From Fimbriiglobus ruber (GTDB taxonomy: Bacteria > Planctomycetota > Planctomycetia > Gemmatales > Gemmataceae), in the NCBI RefSeq assembly GCF_002197845.1, contig NZ_NIDE01000017.1, positions 1 through 64,000 on the forward strand: a stretch of 64,000 nt of DNA, written 5' to 3'. The notes under the pieces were generated by a model. That model was not told the DNA's origin. It made no database searches and worked only from the letters and a program-made list of their open reading frames with translations. A program made the position numbers and the translations under genes. Below are positions 25,308 to 32,052 of the stretch, in pieces (position 1 is the first letter of the stretch; the number at the start of each line of letters is the position of its first letter).

Positions 25308-25401
25308 GCCGAACAAGGCGCTGCAGCAGACCCCGCCGCATGACGGCGTCGCATGGGTGGAGTTGCTTGAGCGGCGGGGCTGCTGAGCTTGGGCGTTCGG
25401 C
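25308..25401 (+). other. attC1, intact integron recombination site
   Basis: Outer boxes GCCGAAC (25308) and GTTCGGC (25395) are exact complements. Next come unpaired spacers (AAGG side, GGGC side), then inner arms that pair except for one extra G and one extra A on the left arm, exactly the extrahelical bases of folded attC. The stem ends in CCCCGCCGC/GCGGCGGGG and a variable loop. Confidence 0.9.
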
Positions 25402-25417
25402 TAGCAGAGGGTGCGTC

Positions 25418-25660
25418 ATGGCACCGTGGCAGTTCGAGACGAGTGACGAGGCGGATGAATTCTGCCGTGAGATCATGCATGAGATACTCGCCCGGTTCCC
25501 ACCACTCTCAGAAGTGCAAGCCATCGGGCTCATCAACCGACTCTGGCGCGGTGACCCGTTCACGGACGAGTTGGACCTCCGCTATCATCGGCCACCCGAA
25601 GTCTGGGCGGAACACATCCACGACTTTGTCCCGGAGTTGATTCGGCGTCATGGGCCTTGA
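25418..25660 (+). CDS. Cassette 1 product, 80 aa, unknown
   Basis: Starts at ATG 25418, 16 bp past the crossover box of attC1, and stops 40 bp before attC2. MAPWQFETSDEADEFCREIM continues with ILARFPPLSEVQAIGLINRL and a charged C-terminal part DLRYHRPPEVWAEHIHDFVP. The position within cassette boundaries is the main evidence that it is a mobile cassette gene. No family recognised. Confidence 0.7.
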   Translation: MAPWQFETSDEADEFCREIMHEILARFPPLSEVQAIGLINRLWRGDPFTDELDLRYHRPPEVWAEHIHDFVPELIRRHGP

Positions 25661-25700
25661 CTTGACACGGGTTCGAGATGTACGGGAGCATGTAAGGCTG

Positions 25701-25711
25701 GCCGAACAAGG
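25701..25711 (+). other. attC2, left part (split by IS110)
   Basis: GCCGAACAAGG, identical to the first 11 bases of attC1, then the IS110 element begins. Confidence 0.88.
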
Positions 25712-25743
25712 TAGCGTGTTGTCAAGGGGCAAAAACGCATGAT

Positions 25744-26775
25744 TCATCCGCCGGTCGGGGGATGGTCGGGCGCACCCCCGACCGGCGGCCGAACCATGCT
25801 CCACGCCGGGTCGAACGGAGCCCGGTTCTTGAGGACCCCGTAGCAGATCATGACCAACTTCCGCATGCACGCCCCGACGGCTTGCATCTTGGCCTTCCCG
25901 GCGGCCACCAGGCGATCATAGAACCGTTTCAACAGGGGGTTGAACCGGATCGCCGTTAGGGTCGGCAGGTACAGGGCCTTCCGGAGCCGGGCGTTCCCGG
26001 TCTTGGACAGGCGGGTGCGGGTGCGGACACTGGTCCCGCTCCGGTGCTCCCGGGGGGCCAACCCGGCGTACGCGGCCGCCGCCTGGGCCGACGGGATGTG
26101 GGCGACGGGCGGGAGTTCGGCCAGGACGGTCGACGCGGTCTGGTCCCCGACTCCGGGGATGGACGCCAGCAGAACCCGGTCGGCGGCCATCTCCGGGGTG
26201 GCCGCGATGAGAGCGTCGGCGGCGGCCTGCATGGCGTCGGCCTCCTTGCCCAGGAGCTTGATGACGCGGGCCACGGACTTGCGGGCGGCCGGGGTCAGGA
26301 GCGGGCTATCGAGCCGCGTTTTTTCTTGCGCGGCTAGGGCCCGGACGTCGTCCCGGCGGCGGACCAGGGCCTGGAGTTCGCGGACCGCGGGGGTCGGCGG
26401 GACCCAGGCCGGGGGGCGGTGATCGCGGACGTACCCGGCGATCAGGCGGGCGTCGGCCTTGTCCGTCTTGTTCCCCCGCCCGCGGACGACCCCGGCGTAC
26501 TTGACCCGGACCGGGTTGATCACACTGACCCGCCGGGCGGCTGCGTGCAGGTGGGTGGCGAGAGCATCCTCGTACCCGCCGGTCGACTCCATCCCGTAGT
26601 GGACGTCGGCCCCGCTCGCGTGCCCGTCGACCCACGCGACCAGGGCCGCGTGCCCGTCCGGGTCGTTCGCGAAGGCGTGGTCGCGGGCCTTCCCGTCCGG
26701 GGTCAGGAGGCACGCGTCGAGGGTCTTCTTGCTGACGTCGATGCCGACGAACGCGGTCGTGGTGACGGTGCCCAT
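25744..26775 (-). CDS. IS110-family DEDD recombinase, copy 1
   Basis: 343 residues. The RuvC-like DEDD domain has Asp13 (VGIDVSKKTLD), Glu63 (GMESTGGYED), Asp105 and Asp108 (NKTDKADARLIAGYV). A central coiled-coil region follows, then the Tnp20 domain (LLASIPGVGDQTASTVLAEL, YAGLAPREHRSGTSVRTRTR, SKTGNARLRKALY) with the conserved serine region. Such enzymes work with a bridge RNA to choose target and donor. The gene is intact and identical in both copies, arguing for recent transposition. Confidence 0.95.
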   Translation of the reverse strand: MGTVTTTAFVGIDVSKKTLDACLLTPDGKARDHAFANDPDGHAALVAWVDGHASGADVHYGMESTGGYEDALATHLHAAARRVSVINPVRVKYAGVVRGRGNKTDKADARLIAGYVRDHRPPAWVPPTPAVRELQALVRRRDDVRALAAQEKTRLDSPLLTPAARKSVARVIKLLGKEADAMQAAADALIAATPEMAADRVLLASIPGVGDQTASTVLAELPPVAHIPSAQAAAAYAGLAPREHRSGTSVRTRTRLSKTGNARLRKALYLPTLTAIRFNPLLKRFYDRLVAAGKAKMQAVGACMRKLVMICYGVLKNRAPFDPAWSMVRPPVGGAPDHPPTGG

Positions 26776-26963
26776 GGCGTCCCTCCCTTACAGCTTCACG
26801 AATACGGGGTCCACACGGGGTGGCCCGCAGGGTAGCGTCCGAAGTCGAGGAGCGCCGGCGGTCGGTCCGCGACCTTGTTCACGAGGTCGGAGCCTCATCC
26901 GCTGCATGCGGTTGTCCGACCGCCGGGCTCGTCCTCACGACTACTTCACAGTAACATGTGAAG
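26776..26963 (-). ncRNA. Putative bridge RNA of IS110 copy 1
   Basis: An 11-bp perfect stem (26855-26865 with 26916-26926) encloses a loop holding, in transcript order, TGCAGCG (26900-26906) and GAACAAGG (26873-26880). In the transposase orientation the attC target reads TGCAGCG-CC-TTGTTC, so the first guide is identical to the left side and the second complementary to core plus right side. Further down, ACGCTACC (26831-26838) equals the element's right end plus core and GTGTGG (26811-26816) can pair with the left end TCACAT using two G-T pairs. This is the guide logic known for IS621 bridge RNAs. Transcript ends are not mapped. Confidence 0.78.
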
Positions 26964-27044
26964 CGCTGCAGCAGACCCCGCCTCAAGTGTCTTGTCTGAG
27001 TGTGCGGTCAGCCGTGGCGGGGCTGCTGAGCTTGGCCGTTCGGC
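26964..27044 (+). other. attC2, right part
   Basis: CGCTGCAGCAG onward to GTTCGGC (27038). Joined to 25701-25711 it forms a complete attC with the same paired arms and the same two extrahelical bases as attC1. Confidence 0.88.
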
Positions 27045-27058
27045 GGAGGAGGCGATGG

Positions 27059-27319
27059 ATGATGCAATGTGGTACGATCCCCGTACTCTTGGCGTCCAGT
27101 GGATCCGATTTTAGCGGAGCAATCTGTGTCGCGACCGTACCTTTAGTGGCCGGTGTTCTGATGCTGCTCCGGCCCGACGCATTCCAGGCGATCAACCCCG
27201 GATTCCTGATATCAAAAGCGTACATCGGATCGACGTATTACCGGCGTCAGATCCAGTTTGTCGGCATCATGTGCATCGTTTTCTTCGCCTTGGTACTCGG
27301 GATGGCGGCGGTCAGATAA
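27059..27319 (+). CDS. Cassette 2 product: small membrane protein, 86 aa
   Basis: ATG 27059 follows GGAGGAGG and lies 14 bp past attC2; the stop is 7 bp before attC3. Two hydrophobic stretches (ICVATVPLVAGVLMLL and FVGIMCIVFFALVLGMAAV) flank a polar loop with YYRRQ. No family recognised; small membrane proteins are frequent in integron cassettes. Confidence 0.7.
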   Translation: MMQCGTIPVLLASSGSDFSGAICVATVPLVAGVLMLLRPDAFQAINPGFLISKAYIGSTYYRRQIQFVGIMCIVFFALVLGMAAVR

Positions 27320-27326
27320 ACTGAGT

Positions 27327-27420
27327 GCCGAACAATGTGGTGCAGCAGACCCCGCCGCGTGACGGCGTCGTATGGAGAGAGTCGTTCGAGCGGCGGGGCT
27401 GCTGAGCTTAGCCGTTCGGC
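27327..27420 (+). other. attC3, intact integron recombination site
   Basis: GCCGAAC (27327) and GTTCGGC (27414) with inner arms as in attC1; the left spacer differs (AATGTGG), so the IS110 target core is absent here, which fits its lack of insertion. Stem CCCCGCCGC/GCGGCGGGG is conserved. Confidence 0.9.
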
Positions 27421-27450
27421 GGCAGAGATGTCGGTGGTTCGGAGAGGAAC

Positions 27451-29190
27451 ATGCGGCCTGAACTATCGAGCACCGGCAACGTCTCGGGTGATCTGGATCA
27501 AGTGTTTTACCGTCGGGTAGTACAGTCTCGTACCCACGCCGATCTGTTCGAGTGCCGGAAAATCGCTTCACAGTCAAAGGATGAACTGCTAATCCGCGCC
27601 TTTGTCGCTGCCATGTTCACGAGCAAGGCCCATCGCAAGGAGGTTTCGTCCTGCATTCGAGAGTACATCGGCAGACGGGCGATACCAGCATTGCTGTGGA
27701 ATTTGCCCAGACTATCGACTCAACAGCGAATGTTCCAAGCTCGACTACTTTGTACTCTCGGTCATTGGGAGGCGCTTGAAGTCTACTACCGTGCGTTCCA
27801 AGAGATGGATCAAGTCGATGCGAACGCCAGAAAAAGCATAGTGTCGTTCCTGACCAATTACTCACCGAAGCTGTTGCCGGGAATGCGCCGCTCGCTGGAA
27901 TCAAACGACGGCTCTTACGCGATCTTCTGCGCTCCCTACCTTCACAAGTATCACCCGCTTGAAGTATCAATTCGACTCGCCGCAATCACACGCGATCCTG
28001 GCGAAAGCATAGAGAACCGAGGTAAAGCACTGCATCTGCTGATTGCCTTTTCACCAGATTCAGCAGCACGGTGCCTCGTTGAGTGTGGCGGATCGTTCCC
28101 GATATCGCTGCTTCTATCCACGTTGGCGCAATTGGCTGTTTCGGAGGATGGGAAGCCATTCTTACCGGCCGTATTCGATGACTTCGCGCAGCATCATGAT
28201 GATCGTCGGTTGGCGGCGAGACTTTGCTCTCCCAGGCAAGATTCTGAAGACCGAGAAGTGCAGTTCCGTTGGATAACCGAACAACTCACGAACTGGATCA
28301 ATGAAGGCGCTCAAGCGGAAATGCCCCGTTGGGTTCGGCATGTCGCCAAACAACTCTGCCGAGCAGACCATCCAGAATGGGTCAGTTACCTTGAATCCGC
28401 TGTAACCACCGGACACTTGGCAAAGTTCGCTCGCGGTGTTTTGATCGCTTCCCAACATCCCGCAGGCTTGCGGCTGCTTCGCAAGCAAATCGAATCAGCC
28501 TCGAAGCCGGAAGAGCTTTACCTCCCGTGCATCGAGGCTATCCGCGCGTACCGCGAGGACGCGACCGGGGTGCTTGAAACAGTCGTAGCCGCAGGAAATG
28601 CCAAACTTCGAGATCGGATTGAACAGATCGTCTCCCTGACATGGCCGGGCAAGACGATCGATCAGATGCTTGACCTGCTGAAAAAGTCTTCGGCACCTGT
28701 TCCAACAGCGCCTCTCGAGTCGGCTGAACCGGCTGAACCCACTGCGGTCCGGACTCTCCGCCGGAAGGCCCGTACGACTTCATCTTTTGAGCGCAACCGG
28801 GGGATCGCTGACGAGGCAAAGTTCCTGGAACAGTATTGCTGCCAAGTCTGTGGGCGGAAACTGGTCAATGCCCGAACCGGAGAACCTTACGCCGAAAGTC
28901 ATCACGTTCATCCCCTCGGCCACGATGGCAGCGACACTATCGATAACCTACTTTGCCTCTGTCCGCTTTGTCACGCATTCTTTCATCTCGGCTGCATTGG
29001 GATCGATAAATCCCTGGGGGTGCATTTGTCGGGGGCTGCGACTCAAGAGCGTTTCTTTCAGCAACTCCGTGTTGCGAGCGGCCGACGCATATCACCAGAT
29101 GCTCTGCGGCATCACTGGGGTGTGCTATTCATTCCTCCCGAAGATCGTCGGTTCGAGAGCGATCCCGACGATGACGCGGCGGAGCGGTAA
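27451..29190 (+). CDS. Cassette 3 product: helical-repeat protein with C-terminal HNH nuclease
   Basis: 579 residues, unusually large for a cassette gene. GGAGAGGAAC precedes ATG 27451. Residues 1-400 are helical with HEAT-like units (LIRAFVAAMFTSKAHRKEVS, FQARLLCTLGHWEALEVYYR). A Pro/Ala-rich linker (about 412-432) leads to an HNH domain: YCCQVCGRKLVNARTG, ESHHVHPLGHDGSDTIDNLL, CLCPLCHAFFHLGC. Both zinc-type Cys pairs and the catalytic His of HxxPLG are present. The gene fills one cassette between attC3 and attC4. The layout, a sensor-like scaffold plus nuclease in an integron, suggests anti-phage defence, which is inference. Confidence 0.85.
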   Translation: MRPELSSTGNVSGDLDQVFYRRVVQSRTHADLFECRKIASQSKDELLIRAFVAAMFTSKAHRKEVSSCIREYIGRRAIPALLWNLPRLSTQQRMFQARLLCTLGHWEALEVYYRAFQEMDQVDANARKSIVSFLTNYSPKLLPGMRRSLESNDGSYAIFCAPYLHKYHPLEVSIRLAAITRDPGESIENRGKALHLLIAFSPDSAARCLVECGGSFPISLLLSTLAQLAVSEDGKPFLPAVFDDFAQHHDDRRLAARLCSPRQDSEDREVQFRWITEQLTNWINEGAQAEMPRWVRHVAKQLCRADHPEWVSYLESAVTTGHLAKFARGVLIASQHPAGLRLLRKQIESASKPEELYLPCIEAIRAYREDATGVLETVVAAGNAKLRDRIEQIVSLTWPGKTIDQMLDLLKKSSAPVPTAPLESAEPAEPTAVRTLRRKARTTSSFERNRGIADEAKFLEQYCCQVCGRKLVNARTGEPYAESHHVHPLGHDGSDTIDNLLCLCPLCHAFFHLGCIGIDKSLGVHLSGAATQERFFQQLRVASGRRISPDALRHHWGVLFIPPEDRRFESDPDDDAAER

Positions 29191-29238
29191 GATTTGCTAG
29201 GCTGATGTATGGTGTTCGGTCTGCAATAACAAAGGCAC

Positions 29239-29249
29239 GCCGAACAAGG
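29239..29249 (+). other. attC4, left part (split by IS110)
   Basis: GCCGAACAAGG, then the second IS110 copy. Same cut point as attC2. Confidence 0.88.
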
Positions 29250-29281
29250 TAGCGTGTTGTCAAGGGGCAAAAACGCATGAT

Positions 29282-30313
29282 TCATCCGCCGGTCGGGGGA
29301 TGGTCGGGCGCACCCCCGACCGGCGGCCGAACCATGCTCCACGCCGGGTCGAACGGAGCCCGGTTCTTGAGGACCCCGTAGCAGATCATGACCAACTTCC
29401 GCATGCACGCCCCGACGGCTTGCATCTTGGCCTTCCCGGCGGCCACCAGGCGATCATAGAACCGTTTCAACAGGGGGTTGAACCGGATCGCCGTTAGGGT
29501 CGGCAGGTACAGGGCCTTCCGGAGCCGGGCGTTCCCGGTCTTGGACAGGCGGGTGCGGGTGCGGACACTGGTCCCGCTCCGGTGCTCCCGGGGGGCCAAC
29601 CCGGCGTACGCGGCCGCCGCCTGGGCCGACGGGATGTGGGCGACGGGCGGGAGTTCGGCCAGGACGGTCGACGCGGTCTGGTCCCCGACTCCGGGGATGG
29701 ACGCCAGCAGAACCCGGTCGGCGGCCATCTCCGGGGTGGCCGCGATGAGAGCGTCGGCGGCGGCCTGCATGGCGTCGGCCTCCTTGCCCAGGAGCTTGAT
29801 GACGCGGGCCACGGACTTGCGGGCGGCCGGGGTCAGGAGCGGGCTATCGAGCCGCGTTTTTTCTTGCGCGGCTAGGGCCCGGACGTCGTCCCGGCGGCGG
29901 ACCAGGGCCTGGAGTTCGCGGACCGCGGGGGTCGGCGGGACCCAGGCCGGGGGGCGGTGATCGCGGACGTACCCGGCGATCAGGCGGGCGTCGGCCTTGT
30001 CCGTCTTGTTCCCCCGCCCGCGGACGACCCCGGCGTACTTGACCCGGACCGGGTTGATCACACTGACCCGCCGGGCGGCTGCGTGCAGGTGGGTGGCGAG
30101 AGCATCCTCGTACCCGCCGGTCGACTCCATCCCGTAGTGGACGTCGGCCCCGCTCGCGTGCCCGTCGACCCACGCGACCAGGGCCGCGTGCCCGTCCGGG
30201 TCGTTCGCGAAGGCGTGGTCGCGGGCCTTCCCGTCCGGGGTCAGGAGGCACGCGTCGAGGGTCTTCTTGCTGACGTCGATGCCGACGAACGCGGTCGTGG
30301 TGACGGTGCCCAT
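29282..30313 (-). CDS. IS110-family DEDD recombinase, copy 2
   Basis: Identical 343-residue protein to the copy 1 transposase: Asp13, Glu63, Asp105 and Asp108 of the DEDD site and the complete Tnp20 domain are retained. Two intact identical genes 3.5 kb apart in direct orientation could let the cassette block between them be deleted or duplicated by homologous recombination. Confidence 0.95.
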   Translation of the reverse strand: MGTVTTTAFVGIDVSKKTLDACLLTPDGKARDHAFANDPDGHAALVAWVDGHASGADVHYGMESTGGYEDALATHLHAAARRVSVINPVRVKYAGVVRGRGNKTDKADARLIAGYVRDHRPPAWVPPTPAVRELQALVRRRDDVRALAAQEKTRLDSPLLTPAARKSVARVIKLLGKEADAMQAAADALIAATPEMAADRVLLASIPGVGDQTASTVLAELPPVAHIPSAQAAAAYAGLAPREHRSGTSVRTRTRLSKTGNARLRKALYLPTLTAIRFNPLLKRFYDRLVAAGKAKMQAVGACMRKLVMICYGVLKNRAPFDPAWSMVRPPVGGAPDHPPTGG

Positions 30314-30501
30314 GGCGTCCCTCCCTTACAGCTTCACGAATACGGGGTCCACACGGGGTGGCCCGCAGGGTAGCGTCCGAAGTCGAGGAGCGCCGGCGGT
30401 CGGTCCGCGACCTTGTTCACGAGGTCGGAGCCTCATCCGCTGCATGCGGTTGTCCGACCGCCGGGCTCGTCCTCACGACTACTTCACAGTAACATGTGAG
30501 G
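30314..30501 (-). ncRNA. Putative bridge RNA of IS110 copy 2
   Basis: Same sequence as in copy 1. Guides lie at 30438-30444 (TGCAGCG), 30411-30418 (GAACAAGG), 30369-30376 (ACGCTACC) and 30349-30354 (GTGTGG); the stem enclosing the first two is intact. Confidence 0.78.
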
Positions 30502-30586
30502 CGCTGCAGCAGACCCCGCCTCAAGTACTCTGTTAATGTGGGCAGTCAGCCGTGGCGGGGCGGCTGAGCTTGGGCGTTCGTTCGGC
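30502..30586 (+). other. attC4, right part
   Basis: CGCTGCAGCAG to GTTCGGC (30580). A 4-bp GTTC duplication just before the crossover box (GTTCGTTCGGC) is a small departure from the other sites. With 29239-29249 it rebuilds a full attC. Confidence 0.85.
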
Positions 30587-30606
30587 GTAAAAGAGGGTTC
30601 TGGCAA

Positions 30607-31143
30607 GTGGCAGTATTCGATGAGGGGGCTTTGACGTACTTGGACGCGGACGGCCAAGTTCAGGAGCGGTTCGACTGGGAGATGCTCCGATCCGGTCCGG
30701 TCACTCTATTTCGCAAGCCCGCGGTTCTGGCAGAGTCCGTTACCTGGTTGGAGCGCCACGATTATACCGTCGCCCAAGCCGACTGTGAGAACTGCCGTTC
30801 CGAGGAAGAAGTGCTCTGGGCGATCGGTGGGGCGCTCGCTTTCTATCGTTGGCCGTGCCCTGGTCTTGACGGTTTCAACGACGACTGCCGGTACATCAAG
30901 GTACCCACGAAGGGTGGATTCGCGGTGGTGCTTCACCGGTTTGACGCCGTGGCCGTCGCGTTCCCGGAGTTTGCCCGTCATGTGCTCGATATCCTGGCAC
31001 GGGAAAGCTGGTACAACCTGCTTTTCGGTCGGCGGCTGATCTGCATGGTCCGCTCCGAAGACCTGTGGATTCAGTTCGGTCCCGTCGGCGGGTGCGAGCC
31101 GAGATGGAATTGGCGGGAGTGGTCTAACGCCGACCGCGTGTGA
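30607..31143 (+). CDS. Cassette 4 product: barstar-like protein
   Basis: 178 residues from a GTG start at 30607, 20 bp after attC4. The core resembles the barstar family: ESVTWLERHDYTVAQADCEN, EEVLWAIGGALAFYRWPCPG, LDGFNDDCRYIKVP, VVLHRFDAVAVAFPEFARHV and LDILARESWYNLLFGRRLI. Barstar proteins bind and block RNases of barnase type. A lone immunity-like protein in a cassette, without a toxin gene nearby, may protect against toxins of neighbours. Moderate confidence because the family is diverse. Confidence 0.68.
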   Translation: MAVFDEGALTYLDADGQVQERFDWEMLRSGPVTLFRKPAVLAESVTWLERHDYTVAQADCENCRSEEEVLWAIGGALAFYRWPCPGLDGFNDDCRYIKVPTKGGFAVVLHRFDAVAVAFPEFARHVLDILARESWYNLLFGRRLICMVRSEDLWIQFGPVGGCEPRWNWREWSNADRV

Positions 31144-31155
31144 GAGCGAGTAGAG

Positions 31156-31247
31156 GCCGAACCAGTCGCAGCAGACTCCGCCGCATGATGGCTTTCCGGT
31201 GTTCAACGGTTCTCCATCTCCGCCGCTGCTGAGCTTGGCCATTCGGC
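31156..31247 (+). other. attC5, crossover base altered
   Basis: GCCGAAC (31156) and inner arms GCAGCAGACTCCGCCGC/CCGCCGCTGCTGAGC are conserved, but the right box reads ATTCGGC (31241) instead of GTTCGGC, changing the G at the strand-exchange point. This site may recombine poorly. Confidence 0.8.
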
Positions 31248-31277
31248 GGAGGTACGCTAATCAGGGCTGCCGAGATA

Positions 31278-31505
31278 ATGCCGCTGGTTTTCGTAGGATT
31301 CGCGACCGTCGCAGGGCTGACGTGGTTCTTCTCTTCCCGACCCCGGCTGTTCGTGCGGGTGTTCGTCCCCCGAGTGGAACTGTTCCGTGCCGGCCGGCAC
31401 ATTCTGCGGCGGGCCGAGTTCCGCCAAGGGATGCTCCTGATGGCTGGATTGCAGTTCGGAGTGGCGTGCGCGATCGGGCTGGTCGCGCTGTGGTTTTGTA
31501 TCTGA
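31278..31505 (+). CDS. Small membrane protein at array end, 75 aa
   Basis: MPLVFVGFATVAGLTWFFSS and GMLLMAGLQFGVACAIGLVA give two membrane segments with a basic middle (RPRLFVRVFVPRVELFRAGR). It follows attC5 by 30 bp like a cassette gene, but no attC follows it; instead the structured repeat copy C begins 70 bp later. It may be the last cassette with a lost site. Confidence 0.6.
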   Translation: MPLVFVGFATVAGLTWFFSSRPRLFVRVFVPRVELFRAGRHILRRAEFRQGMLLMAGLQFGVACAIGLVALWFCI

Positions 31506-31575
31506 AATGACTGTCAGTGTCCGGATGCCGACATCCCGTCATAACCCCTAACTTGATGCCGGCACCGTGATCCCC

Positions 31576-31653
31576 GCGTCAGCGGGCGTAAGGGCGGCGA
31601 AGCCGGTCCGCAGGACGGAACCCCTAAAGCACGCGACCCGAAGGGGGACGCCC
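31576..31653 (+). repeat. GNA-hairpin repeat, copy C
   Basis: Closing arms GCGTC (31576) and GACGC (31647). Hairpins GGC-GAA-GCC, GTCC-GCA-GGAC, then AAAGCACGCGA and CCC-GAA-GGG. Confidence 0.78.
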
Positions 31654-31875
31654 AAACTCTTTGAAAAAGTAGAACCCGGGGAAATACTGACTTCACGTCG
31701 ATCTTTCCCGAGAACCCGCTTGCCTTCTCCCCCAGACAGAGCGATTAATTCCCATATCTGCCGTTTTTCTTGCGCGAACCCCGAAGGTCTGCTAACCCGG
31801 TTGAGACTGCGGCATCGTGGTAGCGCCACGTAGGACACCGGAGCGCCGGAGATAATCGTCTAACTGACTGGCCAT

Positions 31876-31902
31876 CAGCCGGTACTCAAGCCCGGCCCGC
31901 AG
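31876..31902 (+). repeat. 27-bp inverted repeat, left arm
   Basis: Starts CAGCCGGTACTCAAG. The exact reverse complement is at 39925-39951, so the two arms bracket the relaxase-to-tautomerase block. No transposase is linked to them. Confidence 0.7.
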
Positions 31903-31919
31903 TCACTGAAAGGTGTCTC

Positions 31920-31958
31920 TTGCTACGCATAAACGCCATCCCCAACACCGCGGCCAAG
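31920..31958 (+). pseudogene. Stub: original start of the MobF relaxase gene
   Basis: TTG at 31920 with GAAAGG upstream opens LLRINAIPNTAAK (first residue read as Met), the same peptide as the start of the relaxase at 32603, but with different codons at most positions. The frame then runs into the endonuclease insert. This is best read as the old 5' end of the relaxase gene, left behind after insertion. Confidence 0.75.
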
Positions 31959-32038
31959 TCAAGTTATTACAAGTGTCGCTCAAGTAGTAACTTGACTGAT
32001 CGCCGCTTTCGTGCTTGTAGTAGTACCTCAACTATTAC
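31957..32038 (+). promoter_or_regulatory. Two tandem stem-loops at the insert's left edge
   Basis: AGTCAAGTTATTAC (31957) pairs with GTAGTAACTTGACT (31984) with one mismatch; TGTAGTAGT (32017) pairs with ACTATTACA (32031). All four arms share a GTWRTWAC-like core, suggesting repeated binding sites or an RNA hairpin that limits expression of the endonuclease gene just downstream. Confidence 0.5.
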
Positions 32039-32052
32039 AGCTACGGAGGGTT

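Larger units (their letters stand above)
25712..26963. mobile_element. IS110-family element, copy 1 (1252 bp), inserted in attC2
   Basis: Begins TAGCGTGTTGTC and ends ACATGTGA-AG on the plus strand. No terminal inverted repeat or target duplication, as usual for IS110. Copy 2 at 29250-30501 appears the same throughout, apart from one base at the right junction. Insertion falls between GCCGAACAAGG and CGCTGCAGC of attC. The transposase is on the minus strand with only 32 bp downstream and 188 bp upstream, the layout of the IS110 subgroup in which the long non-coding end precedes the gene. Confidence 0.92.
29250..30501. mobile_element. IS110-family element, copy 2 (1252 bp), inserted in attC4
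   Basis: Same length as copy 1 and apparently identical to it, except for GG rather than AG at the right junction, so the core dinucleotide here is CC on the transposase strand (CT in copy 1). Same orientation and same position in attC as copy 1, 3538 bp away. Confidence 0.92.
31506..31919. other. Intergenic stretch with repeat copy C and inverted repeat arm
   Basis: Holds copy C (31576-31653) and one arm of a 27-bp inverted repeat (31876-31902). Antisense frames are open here but without a convincing gene. The relaxase ribosome binding site lies at its right edge. Confidence 0.5.

Noticed and set aside
25124-25660. A 178-codon protein starting at 25124 and running through attC1
   Set aside because: Its first half is low-complexity GC-rich translation across an attC site; the cassette start at 25418 with attC on both sides is far more plausible.
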